A DNA stretch of 64,000 nucleotides from the NCBI GenBank assembly GCA_025517485.1, contig JAOPKB010000015.1:1-64000 (forward strand), in the 5' to 3' direction. Below are positions 56,150 through 64,000 of the stretch, piece by piece. The stretch comes from Natronoglomus mannanivorans. GTDB lineage: Archaea; Halobacteriota; Halobacteria; Halobacteriales; Natrialbaceae. A model generated the notes under the pieces. That model had not been told where the DNA came from, ran no database searches, and saw only the letters and a list, made by a program, of their open reading frames with translations. How positions within the stretch are numbered: the first letter of the stretch is position 1; the number at the start of each line of letters is the position of its first letter. A program made the translations under genes and the position numbers.

Positions 56150-57223
56150 TCAAGTCCCCTCGAAGCTCGTCAGTACCTGAATCCACTCTTCGGACGTCAC
56201 CTCGAGACAGTACCGGTCGGCGATCAACTCACGGCCTCGTGACCCCATCCGCTGGACTGTCTCGGTATCATCACTCAGGCGTATCAACGTGTCCACCCAC
56301 TCGTCGTGATCCGAAGCGACGTATCCGTTCTCCCCGTCGTCGACGATTTCGGTGTTCATCCCAACTGGCGACGCCACCACGGGCTTCCCACACGCCATAT
56401 ACTGGATCAGCTTGAACCCGCATTTCCCCCGCTCCCAGGGCGTATCCACCAGCGGCATGATCCCAACGTCGAACTCGGCGATGTCCTCAACTTCGGTCTC
56501 CTCAGACCACTCCCGAACCTCGAGTGGAACACCGGGTAACTCCACCGCACCCGATCCCACGAGCACGACGCGGGCATCGCGTCGATCACAGACCTCGCGA
56601 AGTGCAGGCGAGATCGGCTCGACGTACTGGGCGGTCGTCGGCGAGCCGATCCAGCCGATGGTGAACGGCCCGTCTTCGCTCGGCAGGACGTGTGGATATT
56701 TCTCGAGGTCGATCACCGTCGGCACGATCTCCACCCGGGAGGCTCCCGCCTTGCGCGCCCTCAAGGCCAGGTACTCGTTGCCCACAACCACGGCGTCGGC
56801 CTCGCGCATTACCACGTCGATCTTCTTCCCGAGTAGCTTCCGCACTAGCGGGTTCCCGGATCGGTCGTAGTTGTGGAAGATCGCGTCGTCGTAGTCGACG
56901 ATGTACGGCGTCTCGAGGCGACCCAACACGCGTTCGAACAGCGCCGGCGCGTACGGCAGCAGTTCCTTCTCGAGGACAACGACATCGTACTCACGCGCGC
57001 GAAAGAGACTACGCAGCCGCCGCGCGTAGCTCCGGAGGACACCCATGAGGGGCCGCTCGCCCGTCTCGTAGCGCGTCTCGAGATACGCGTTCGAGAACAG
57101 CGGTGCGTGGGAACAGTTGATGCCCGCCTTCTCAAAGTACGGAAAGTACTGCAGCGACCGGTACCGACTGCTCGCCCCCTTTCGATCGTACTTCGTCAAA
57201 AACAGTGCGTCGACCTCACCCAT
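56150..57223 (-). CDS. GT4-like glycosyltransferase
   Basis: The 357-residue protein starts MGEVDALFLTKYDRKGASSRYR and has YIVDYDDAIFHNYDRS, FTIGWIGSPTTAQYVEPISP, DVGIMPLVDTPWERGKCGFK and YMACGKPVVASPVGMN, the GT4 C-terminal pattern (one-domain EX7E region modified to GKCGFKLIQYMA). The start was chosen 8 bases inside the upstream gene's end; the longer frame adds an unlikely basic, serine-rich leader. Confidence 0.85.
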   Translation of the reverse strand: MGEVDALFLTKYDRKGASSRYRSLQYFPYFEKAGINCSHAPLFSNAYLETRYETGERPLMGVLRSYARRLRSLFRAREYDVVVLEKELLPYAPALFERVLGRLETPYIVDYDDAIFHNYDRSGNPLVRKLLGKKIDVVMREADAVVVGNEYLALRARKAGASRVEIVPTVIDLEKYPHVLPSEDGPFTIGWIGSPTTAQYVEPISPALREVCDRRDARVVLVGSGAVELPGVPLEVREWSEETEVEDIAEFDVGIMPLVDTPWERGKCGFKLIQYMACGKPVVASPVGMNTEIVDDGENGYVASDHDEWVDTLIRLSDDTETVQRMGSRGRELIADRYCLEVTSEEWIQVLTSFEGT

Positions 57224-58427
57224 CGGCGACCACCGTCCGATAAATCTCGTCGTAATCACGGACGCCAGCCTCGAGCGCGTAGTACGATTCGGCGACCTGG
57301 CGACAGCGCGCCGCGGTTGCTGGCGCCGTGCTGAGCTCCACCAACCGTTCGATCGCGGCTCGTTTCGCCTCGGTATCGAACGACTCCAGAGCGACGCCAA
57401 CGCCGTTTTCCTCGAGAATCGACTCGACGTCGCCGACGGCCGCGTTACTCAGACACGGCAGTCCACACGCCAGAAACTCGCCCATCTTTGTCGGGGAGGT
57501 TCCCTTCTTCGAAAAGGTCGGCGTATAGAAGAAGATTCCCGCATCCATCTTGTTCATCTCCGTGGGCACCTCGTCGTGCTCGACGGCCTCTACTGTGACG
57601 GCCGACTCGTCGATATCGAACGCGGCGAGCCGATCATACACGTAGTCGTGGTCACCCTGGTTGAGGATTCGTAACTGGCTGTCCGGCCGTCGTTCCCGCA
57701 AGAGTTCGAAACACTCGAGGACGTCGTCGAACAGGTACCACGTCCCAACCGAACCGACGTACCCGAGGACGAACTCGTCCTGCCGTCGTTCGTGCTGTGG
57801 CGTGAACAGTCCCGTATCCACACAGGTCGGGATCATCTCGAAGCGGGTCTCGCTCGTGTCGACGTGATCGAACCCCTGTATCGCGTCGATGCCGGCCTCG
57901 GTCAGTGAGACAACCACGTCGGCGTTCTCAAAGAACTGAGTCTCGAACCACTTTGCCGAACGGTACAGTCGACTATCCTCTTCCCACATCCCGCCGTCGA
58001 CGCGTTCGTCAGCCCAGAACCCACGCATGTCGAAGACGAACTTCGTTCCGAACACGCGTTTGCAAAGCAGGCCGAGAACCGAGGGAACATAACTCCGTGT
58101 ATGGACGATATCAATATCGTTGTTCCGGATCGCACGGGCTGCAACGCCAAAGCCTGTTGTGAGGTCCCAGACCGTTGCAGGCAGCGTCGGTGAAGAGTGG
58201 TACGTCAGTGGGTGCCACTCGATCCCCGTTTCCGATACATCCGCCTTGAGCGATTCGAAACGTTCCGTATCTGCTTTGTCTTCGGGATTTTCGTACGTTA
58301 CGAGAACAATATTGTGATCGTCGGATAACTCCTGGAGATATCGGTACACTTGAGACTGCCCGAGTGGTTCTAGTAGCCCAGTATAGGAGATATAGAGGAC
58401 AGTCTGTGACTGTTCATCCGATTCCAT
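57216..58427 (-). CDS. GT4-family glycosyltransferase
   Basis: The 403-residue protein has LYISYTGLLEPLGQSQVYRY, DIVHTRSYVPSVLGLL, FVFDMRGFWADERVDGG and FVLGYVGSVGTWYLFDDVLE, then FLACGLPCLSNAAVGDV. This head (TGLLEPLGQSQV) is common in archaeal and bacterial capsule GT4 enzymes. It overlaps the next gene by 8 bases, giving a likely operon on the minus strand, whose promoter lies before 58427. Confidence 0.85.
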   Translation of the reverse strand: MESDEQSQTVLYISYTGLLEPLGQSQVYRYLQELSDDHNIVLVTYENPEDKADTERFESLKADVSETGIEWHPLTYHSSPTLPATVWDLTTGFGVAARAIRNNDIDIVHTRSYVPSVLGLLCKRVFGTKFVFDMRGFWADERVDGGMWEEDSRLYRSAKWFETQFFENADVVVSLTEAGIDAIQGFDHVDTSETRFEMIPTCVDTGLFTPQHERRQDEFVLGYVGSVGTWYLFDDVLECFELLRERRPDSQLRILNQGDHDYVYDRLAAFDIDESAVTVEAVEHDEVPTEMNKMDAGIFFYTPTFSKKGTSPTKMGEFLACGLPCLSNAAVGDVESILEENGVGVALESFDTEAKRAAIERLVELSTAPATAARCRQVAESYYALEAGVRDYDEIYRTVVADG

Positions 58428-58552
58428 TGACTGATACTACTGTGTGTAGAAAATAAAACCACCGAGATATTTTCGCAATATCAGAGCGACAGGCTTGTAT
58501 TGGATCACAAAAAAGCAGTAGCAAGTCGAGACGTTTACTGACTGCAATCCAT

Positions 58553-59764
58553 ATGACACGATACGCTCCGAAAGATGCGTTCTATGTTTTTCTCTTGGCG
58601 CTAGCGGTCCGTATCTGGGGTGTGATACTGACAACACTCACTGATCTCAATCCTGATAGTGGCGGTGACGCCACCGGGTTCGCAAGTAATGCCACAGCGT
58701 ACGCGAGTGGTGAACAATCCATCGTATTTTTTATCGAAAGGTTGGGGTCAACATACGAGACCTGGGGGTTCTTTTTATCGCCATTTTGGCTCATTCCTGG
58801 CCCCAGTCGAGTCTATGCCAGACTCGGGGTTGCACTGATTGGGGCGTTTGCCATCTACAACGTGTATCTCACGGTCAGATACATGTTCTCGAAACAAGCT
58901 GCGATGTTCAGTGTTGCACCACTGCTCGTATTCCCGAGTTTCGTCGCGTTACACTCCGTTGTACTCCGAGATGCTGCGATTCTGGCAGGGCTGGTGTACG
59001 TGATCAGGCTCTTCGCTGTCCCGAGCAGGTGGTCAACTGGAACGAAATATGCCATCGTGTTACTGACGATTGGATTCATTTCGCTGTTGCGCCCCGAGAA
59101 CTTCCCGATTTATGCGGTCATGGGTGGGACGGCTGCAGTACTCTGGGGACTCTCGCGACGCCACTACGGGGCGATCACCGTCGGTGCCGGAATATTAGGC
59201 GTCTTTGCATACTTCGCCAACGAGATTGCACGACAATTGGAACTCCTTCGCGGGCATGAGACGATCCTCGAATTTCTCCTGTTCTTGCGCGCAGCCAGAA
59301 TCCGAGAGGGCGGTCGTAGCCAGTACCTCGCCGACATCACCTTGGAAACGCCGCTAGAAGTCGCATTGTATGCACCAAGAGGCGCGTTCTACTTTCTGTT
59401 CTCTCCCCTTCCGTGGCTTGCAGAGAGCGCCGTCGACTACCTCATGCTCGTCGAAACATCGATCATGCTCGTGTTCGCAGTTGCCGGCATCTCGGGCGTA
59501 GTACGGCTCTGGCAACGTAGGCCACAACTGGCCGGGGCGCTGCTAGTCGGACTTCTCGCTGCAGCACTGTTTTACGGCATCATTTCGACGAACGTTGGGA
59601 CGAGTGTCAGGCAACGCCAGGTCTTCTCATGGATCATCTTCGTCTTCGGCGGGATCGGACTCGCCGGGCGGTATCACGTCCGCATCATCTGGCCGTGGCA
59701 CACCGGAAACACGGCCGAGACAGCCGATCCGTCACCCGAAGCACCAACCACGACCAGCGATTGA
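58553..59764 (+). CDS. multi-pass membrane protein of the glycan cluster
   Basis: The 403-residue protein has about nine membrane helices. SGGDATGFASNATAYASG lies in the first outer loop and LHSVVLRDAAILAG, SLLRPENFPIYAVM follow; the D/E and R in these loops resemble GT39-like or Wzy-type lipid-linked sugar enzymes, but no signature is decisive. It is divergent from the GT4 operon. It may polymerise or transfer the glycan at the outer face; inference. Confidence 0.6.
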   Translation: MTRYAPKDAFYVFLLALAVRIWGVILTTLTDLNPDSGGDATGFASNATAYASGEQSIVFFIERLGSTYETWGFFLSPFWLIPGPSRVYARLGVALIGAFAIYNVYLTVRYMFSKQAAMFSVAPLLVFPSFVALHSVVLRDAAILAGLVYVIRLFAVPSRWSTGTKYAIVLLTIGFISLLRPENFPIYAVMGGTAAVLWGLSRRHYGAITVGAGILGVFAYFANEIARQLELLRGHETILEFLLFLRAARIREGGRSQYLADITLETPLEVALYAPRGAFYFLFSPLPWLAESAVDYLMLVETSIMLVFAVAGISGVVRLWQRRPQLAGALLVGLLAAALFYGIISTNVGTSVRQRQVFSWIIFVFGGIGLAGRYHVRIIWPWHTGNTAETADPSPEAPTTTSD

Positions 59765-59828
59765 ACCGGAAGCGCCAGAACGGCAATCGGGAACCTCGGT
59801 GCGTTTATACTAGATTGCGAGGCGAATA

Positions 59829-61184
59829 CCCCGACCCACCGTGGTCGGGGGTGAAGCCGACACTCGCCGCTACAAACCATTAAGTAGACACACGGTAAAC
59901 CAGTAGACAGCGATGGAATACAGCCACCGCTACCACGCTTACCCGACACAAGAGGTAGCGGAGAGGCTGGGACACCATCTTGATGTTCATCGCCAACTCT
60001 ACAACCAAGTCCGCTGGGACTACACGAACAGCTCAGAGGACGACAAGCCCAGTGAGTACGATCAAAACAACAAACTCCCCGAGTGGAAACACAAGTGGCC
60101 CGTATTCGGTGAACTGCACTCAAAAGCCGCGCAAGCCACCGTCGCACGCTTCCACCGCAATCTCTCAAACCTTCGTAAGAAGAAAGAGAAGGGACACAAA
60201 GTTGGTCGTCTCAAGCGGCAGGCACCCAGCGACTACCGAAGCGTCACGTACAACCAGTCTGGCTTTGACCTCGATGAAAAGAGGGGTCACGACAAGTACG
60301 CCTACGTGCGCTTCAGTAAGATTGGGTGGGTCAAAATCCGGTACTCTCGGCCGATCCCCGACCACGCCACGATCAAAGAAGTCACGTTCAAGAAAGAGAC
60401 GACTGGCGAGTGGTTCGTCTCCTTCGGGTTGGAAACGGACGATGCTGACCTGCCGGAGAAACCCGACGTGGACTCGCTGAACGCGAGCAACAGCGTGGGT
60501 ATCGACCTCGGTATCCTCAACTACATCCACACCAGCGACGGCAAAACCGTCGATTGGCTTGATCTCGAAGACGACTACGAACAGCTCCGCCGCGAGCAAC
60601 GCAAACTCTCGCGGAAAGAGCACGGGAGTCGGAACTACGAGAAGCAACGCCGGGAAGTGGCGAAGATCAGACGTCGTATCCAGCGGAAGGTGCTGGACTA
60701 CCAGCACAAGTTGACGACGTGGCTCGTCCGCGAGTACGACGCCGTGTTTGTCGAGGACTTGGACGTGAAGGGAATGTTGGAACAGCCGCACAACGCCCGT
60801 AACAAGCAGGACGCGGCGTGGCGGCAGTTCATTCAACTCCTCGAATACAAAGCCAATCTGTACGGCACTCACGTCGTTCAGGTTGAGGCAGAGGGGACGA
60901 CGAAGGAGTGTGCGTCGTGTAGCGTGGAGACAGCGAAACCCATCTGGGTGAGAGAACACTCCTGTCCGTCGTGCGGATTCGAGACGGACAGGGATGCGAA
61001 TGCGGCGATGAACGTTCTCCAACGCGGATTTTCTGAGTTAGGGCTGGGATGGCCCGAATCCACGCCTGTGGAGACTGTGACCGCTACGGACACGACTCAA
61101 TTCGAGTTGGTGTCTGCAAGTCACGTCGTAGAAACAGGAAGCCTGCCCTCGTGAGAGTAGGATTCCCCGCGCCACCGTGCGCGG
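59829..61184 (+). mobile_element. IS200/IS605-type (IS1341-like) TnpB element
   Basis: The left hairpin has stem CCCCGACC/GGTCGGGG with loop CACCGT (59829-59850); the right hairpin has stem CCGCGC/GCGCGG with the same loop (61167-61184). Between them is one gene, tnpB, and no tnpA, so movement would need a transposase supplied elsewhere. The sequence from the end of tnpB to the right hairpin is where an omegaRNA scaffold would be expected. Confidence 0.8.
59913..61154 (+). CDS. tnpB: TnpB RNA-guided nuclease of an IS605-type element
   Basis: The 413-residue protein has the RuvC-like residues D198 (SVGIDLG), E281 (FVEDLD) and D361 (DRDANAAMN), and a zinc finger with C333, C336, C351, C354 (CASC, CPSC). 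All catalytic positions are intact, unlike most mobile genes in this window. TnpB proteins cut DNA guided by an RNA made from the element's 3' end and favour retention of the element. The basic N-terminal domain begins MEYSHRYHAYPTQEVAERLG. Confidence 0.92.
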   Translation: MEYSHRYHAYPTQEVAERLGHHLDVHRQLYNQVRWDYTNSSEDDKPSEYDQNNKLPEWKHKWPVFGELHSKAAQATVARFHRNLSNLRKKKEKGHKVGRLKRQAPSDYRSVTYNQSGFDLDEKRGHDKYAYVRFSKIGWVKIRYSRPIPDHATIKEVTFKKETTGEWFVSFGLETDDADLPEKPDVDSLNASNSVGIDLGILNYIHTSDGKTVDWLDLEDDYEQLRREQRKLSRKEHGSRNYEKQRREVAKIRRRIQRKVLDYQHKLTTWLVREYDAVFVEDLDVKGMLEQPHNARNKQDAAWRQFIQLLEYKANLYGTHVVQVEAEGTTKECASCSVETAKPIWVREHSCPSCGFETDRDANAAMNVLQRGFSELGLGWPESTPVETVTATDTTQFELVSASHVVETGSLPS

Positions 61185-61225
61185 AGCAACATTCAACAGG
61201 ATGCGATAAAAACGAGAGGTATTGA

Positions 61226-64000
61226 ATGGCTGGCTCTGATCGGGACGGCGAGGGCCGTCGCCTTGGCGAGTTCGCGGTCGCCCTGCTCTGTCTGGGGGCG
61301 TTGAGCCTGATCGCGGTCGCGCTCGCCAGCACGGGCGGCGCGCTCGGGACCGCCGACATCGTCGGCACCAACGAGACAGACGACGACATGGGTGCAGTCG
61401 ATCAGCCGAACCTGATTGGGAGTGGCAGCCTTGGCAACGCGGATCGTAATCCCGTGGGGGCGGGGATCGGCGACGGACCGAACCCGTTCGTCGCTGACTC
61501 GGACGAGGTGCAGTTCGTCGCTATCGGCGACCGGCCGGCCTACTGGCGTGTCGACGCCTACGGGGAGTACGATGACGGTGCCTGGCTCCGCACCGGTGAC
61601 GCGACGCAGTTCGACGGCGAGCGGCGACCGCTCGGCTCCGCGTCGACGACTGAGACGTACTACGTCTCGCTCGAGCATGAGGCCGCTGCGCTTCCGACAG
61701 CGTGGGAGCCGGCGCGCGTTACTGGCGACTCGACGTTCTTCCTGAGTTCCGAACAGGGCATCCACCCGCAGACGGAGCTGTCCGCCGGGAACACGTACAC
61801 GGTCGAGCGTTACCACTACGATATCACGCCAGCAGGACTCCAGAACAGCTGGGGAGCGTACCCGGTGTCGGTCGAACGACAGTACACGCACGTTCCTGAG
61901 TCCGTTCCGGAGCGCGTCGAAACGCGGAGCGCGGAGATTACCGCGGATGCGGAGACGCCGTACGAAACAGTACTCGCGATCACCGACTGGATGGAGGAAA
62001 ACCGACAATACGACCGAGAAGCGACGCATACGGAGGGCGATCCAGTTGATGCCTTCCTCTACGAGATGGAAGCCGGTAACGCCGAGTACATGGCCTCGAG
62101 TACGGCCATCATGCTTCGCTCGGAAGGCGTCCCCGCACGATACGTGACGGGATATGCGCCCGGCGAGGCGAGTCCGGATGATGACGGTCGGTACGCCGTC
62201 CGTGGCGTCAATGCCCACGCGTGGACGGAAGTGTACTTTGCGGGCTACGGCTGGGTCCCGATCGACCCAACACCAGCCGACCAGCGAGTCACAACGGAGA
62301 CCGACACGATCGACCCGGATGGCGAGTTGGTCGAACAGACCCCCACCATGGAGACCCTGTTGAACCCGCCGGAACTGCCTGACGGGCCCAGTTCGATCGA
62401 TCTAGACGACCCTGATGATCCAACGCCCGACCCAGATGAGGAGCAGGACGATCCTGATCCCGGTGATGAGTCGGACGATGAGACCAACAGTGAGGATGAC
62501 GAGACCAACAGTGAGGACGACGATCCTGATCACGGTGACGACTCCGACGACGAGTCGGATGACGAGACCAATGGCGAAGACGATGAGTCGGATCACGGTG
62601 ACGACTCCGACGATGAGACCAACAGTGAAGATGACGAGACCAACGGCGAGGACACTGAGCAGGAGACCGACGAGGGCTTGACGATCAACCTCTCGACGGT
62701 GCCACCAGCTCCTGGAACGGACGTCACCGCAACGATCCGAGATGTGGATGGGCCGCTCTCGGACGCGACGGTTCGGTTCGACGGTGAAACAGTTGGCACG
62801 ACCGATGCGGATGGAGAGGTCACCGGAACGGTCCCGTATCAGGAAACGCTCACCGTCGAGGTCACGCCATCGGACGACGATGAGCAAGCAACAGCGACGT
62901 TCCCCGTCGCGACGGACGTGACGATCGTGCCCGAGCCCCTGCCCCTCGTGAGCGGCGGCGAGGCGACCGTCAGCGCCCAGGTGAGTGGTGAGCCACTCCC
63001 GGACGCACCCCTCTCGATTGATGACGAGCCGGTGGGGACGACCGACGAGTCCGGAGCGGTAACTATTGCGGTGCCGGAGACGGCAGAACAGGGCGAACAC
63101 ACTCTTACCGTCAACCGGGACGGCATTAGCGGTGAGCGGACTGTCACGGCCGGCCCGCTCACGCTCACGCCCGAATCGGAGACGGTGCTCGCACTCCCCG
63201 GACAGGCGATGACGGTGACGGCAACTGTCGGTGAGACGCCAGTGGCTGGCGTCGAGATCCGCGACGGTGACACTGTCGTGGCGACGACCGATGCGGATGG
63301 ACAGGCCACGGTCGACGCCCCGTACAGTCCGGAGGCCACCGTTACCGGCGCGTATGCAGGACAGGAGACCACGGTGACGATCGAGAACCGGCTGCTTCCC
63401 GTCACACTCGGTGGTGGCCTGTTGATAGGCACGATCGGTGTGCTCGGTCTCGTGGTTCGCCGCCGCAGTGCACAGCTCGTGCGGGTCCGCCGCCGCGTTG
63501 CGCTGCGGGTTCACCGCGGGATCAACGCCGGAGTCGAGACGATCCTCTGGCTCGAGGACGTCCTCGCCACCGCGCCCTCCCTCATCGGCGAAATGTATGG
63601 TTCGCTTCTGGATCGAGTGACGCGGCTGTCCGGTCTCACGGTCGCGACGCTATGGCGACAGGGCCCGAAAGCACTCATTGCGGGTATCCGTGCCATTTTC
63701 AGCCGAATCACAGCACTGCTCTCGCGCGAAAAACAGGAGTCGGACCGGAGCAGGTCGCCGTCCGATACCACCGACCAGGCCGCCGAAACGACCAGTGACA
63801 CTGGCCGGACGACGGCCGACACGTTGCGGCAAGCGTGGGCACGCTTCGTCCACCTCGTCTTGCGACGGATCGACCCGTCACTGACACCGGGTGACATCGA
63901 ACGACGGGCGGTCGGGATAGGCTTCCCCCGGGAGCCGGTCGAGCGGCTGACTGACACGGTGCGGGTCGTCGAGTTCGGCCGCGGCGACCCTGACAAAGGC
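61226..64000 (+). CDS. membrane transglutaminase-fold protein without the catalytic cysteine (3' end beyond window)
   Basis: An uninterrupted frame of 925 codons runs to the window end. MAGSDRDGEGRRLGEFAVAL leads to a membrane helix (residues ~14-36), then an outer domain, a transglutaminase core (~240-350), an acidic D/E-rich linker (~390-480), several Ig-like carboxypeptidase-regulatory-type repeats, and a second membrane helix near 735. In the core, NAHAW (H331) and IDPTP (D347) are present, but MEAGNAEYMAS has alanine (A286) where active enzymes have GxCEYFA. It is probably non-catalytic or scaffold-like. Confidence 0.8.
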   Translation, partial: MAGSDRDGEGRRLGEFAVALLCLGALSLIAVALASTGGALGTADIVGTNETDDDMGAVDQPNLIGSGSLGNADRNPVGAGIGDGPNPFVADSDEVQFVAIGDRPAYWRVDAYGEYDDGAWLRTGDATQFDGERRPLGSASTTETYYVSLEHEAAALPTAWEPARVTGDSTFFLSSEQGIHPQTELSAGNTYTVERYHYDITPAGLQNSWGAYPVSVERQYTHVPESVPERVETRSAEITADAETPYETVLAITDWMEENRQYDREATHTEGDPVDAFLYEMEAGNAEYMASSTAIMLRSEGVPARYVTGYAPGEASPDDDGRYAVRGVNAHAWTEVYFAGYGWVPIDPTPADQRVTTETDTIDPDGELVEQTPTMETLLNPPELPDGPSSIDLDDPDDPTPDPDEEQDDPDPGDESDDETNSEDDETNSEDDDPDHGDDSDDESDDETNGEDDESDHGDDSDDETNSEDDETNGEDTEQETDEGLTINLSTVPPAPGTDVTATIRDVDGPLSDATVRFDGETVGTTDADGEVTGTVPYQETLTVEVTPSDDDEQATATFPVATDVTIVPEPLPLVSGGEATVSAQVSGEPLPDAPLSIDDEPVGTTDESGAVTIAVPETAEQGEHTLTVNRDGISGERTVTAGPLTLTPESETVLALPGQAMTVTATVGETPVAGVEIRDGDTVVATTDADGQATVDAPYSPEATVTGAYAGQETTVTIENRLLPVTLGGGLLIGTIGVLGLVVRRRSAQLVRVRRRVALRVHRGINAGVETILWLEDVLATAPSLIGEMYGSLLDRVTRLSGLTVATLWRQGPKALIAGIRAIFSRITALLSREKQESDRSRSPSDTTDQAAETTSDTGRTTADTLRQAWARFVHLVLRRIDPSLTPGDIERRAVGIGFPREPVERLTDTVRVVEFGRGDPDKG
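62430..62660 (+). repeat. low-complexity tandem repeat encoding the acidic linker
   Basis: Near-repeats of GATGACGAGACCAACAGTGA and GGTGACGACTCCGACGA code for blocks of DDETNSEDDETNGEDD and DHGDDSDDE. Unit number probably varies by slippage; the acidic linker would stay soluble in high salt and span the cell wall. Confidence 0.8.

Noticed and set aside
1-64000. tRNA or rRNA genes
   Set aside because: I saw no cloverleaf with a GGTTCGAATCC-like T arm nor rRNA segments, but scanning by eye is not exhaustive.

Overview
The window is haloarchaeal chromosomal DNA. Proteins are strongly acidic, several starts lie about 25-31 bp behind TATA-like boxes as expected for leaderless mRNAs, CxxC zinc-ribbon microproteins are frequent, and the insertion sequences belong to haloarchaeal groups (ISH3, the ISH1 group of IS5, ISH4-like IS1595, IS6-type, IS1341-type TnpB). 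The gene style suggests Natrialbales, but I cannot fix the genus. The main content is a surface-polysaccharide or protein-glycosylation island, much interrupted by IS elements and decayed paralogues.

Layout. (1) 1-7,600: accessory DNA with a 13-bp-periodic array of palindrome-like sites (49-497), a truncated PIN gene, a metallophosphoesterase, an AbiEii-type toxin with a frameshift beside its intact regulator, a frameshifted PadR regulator, an IS6-type element with a perfect 8-bp target duplication, and the first copy of a structured element. (2) 7,607-10,578: glmU-glmS pair making UDP-GlcNAc. (3) 10,800-18,840: small zinc-ribbon genes, IS remnants, the second copy of the structured element, a TnpB-less IS605-like element, and a dead second glmS. 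(4) 18,845-28,027: UDP-glucose dehydrogenase, nucleotidyltransferase, UDP-sugar epimerase, membrane proteins, and a complete dTDP-rhamnose-type set (rmlB, rmlD, rmlA, rmlC). (5) 28,287-30,098: ABC flippase. (6) 31,753-43,440: nonulosonic-acid (pseudaminic/legionaminic-like) module: dehydratase, epimerase, aminotransferase, NeuB synthase, ATP-grasp enzyme, epimerase, sulfatase-fold protein, PseG-like hydrolase and cytidylyltransferase. (7) 43,441-52,300: graveyard with a dead second hydrolase/cytidylyltransferase pair, a broken pyruvyl-transferase-like gene, two surviving sugar-transfer-like genes, and ISH4-like, ISH3 and IS6-type copies. (8) 52,359-59,764: glycosyltransferases, a ParB-like-fold protein and a multi-pass membrane protein. 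(9) 59,829-64,000: intact TnpB element and a membrane transglutaminase-fold protein running off the window, whose catalytic cysteine position is alanine.

How the genes fit: GlmS/GlmU, the UDP-glucose dehydrogenase branch, the Rml set and the nonulosonate module supply activated sugars; GT2, GT4 and GT8 enzymes would assemble a glycan; the ABC exporter would flip it. No AglB-type oligosaccharyltransferase lies in the window. Several parts occur as an intact and a decayed copy (glmS, the PseG/SpsF-like pair, the ParB-like-fold protein, ISH3, the ISH1-group IS), suggesting that the island grew by importing related cassettes that then eroded.
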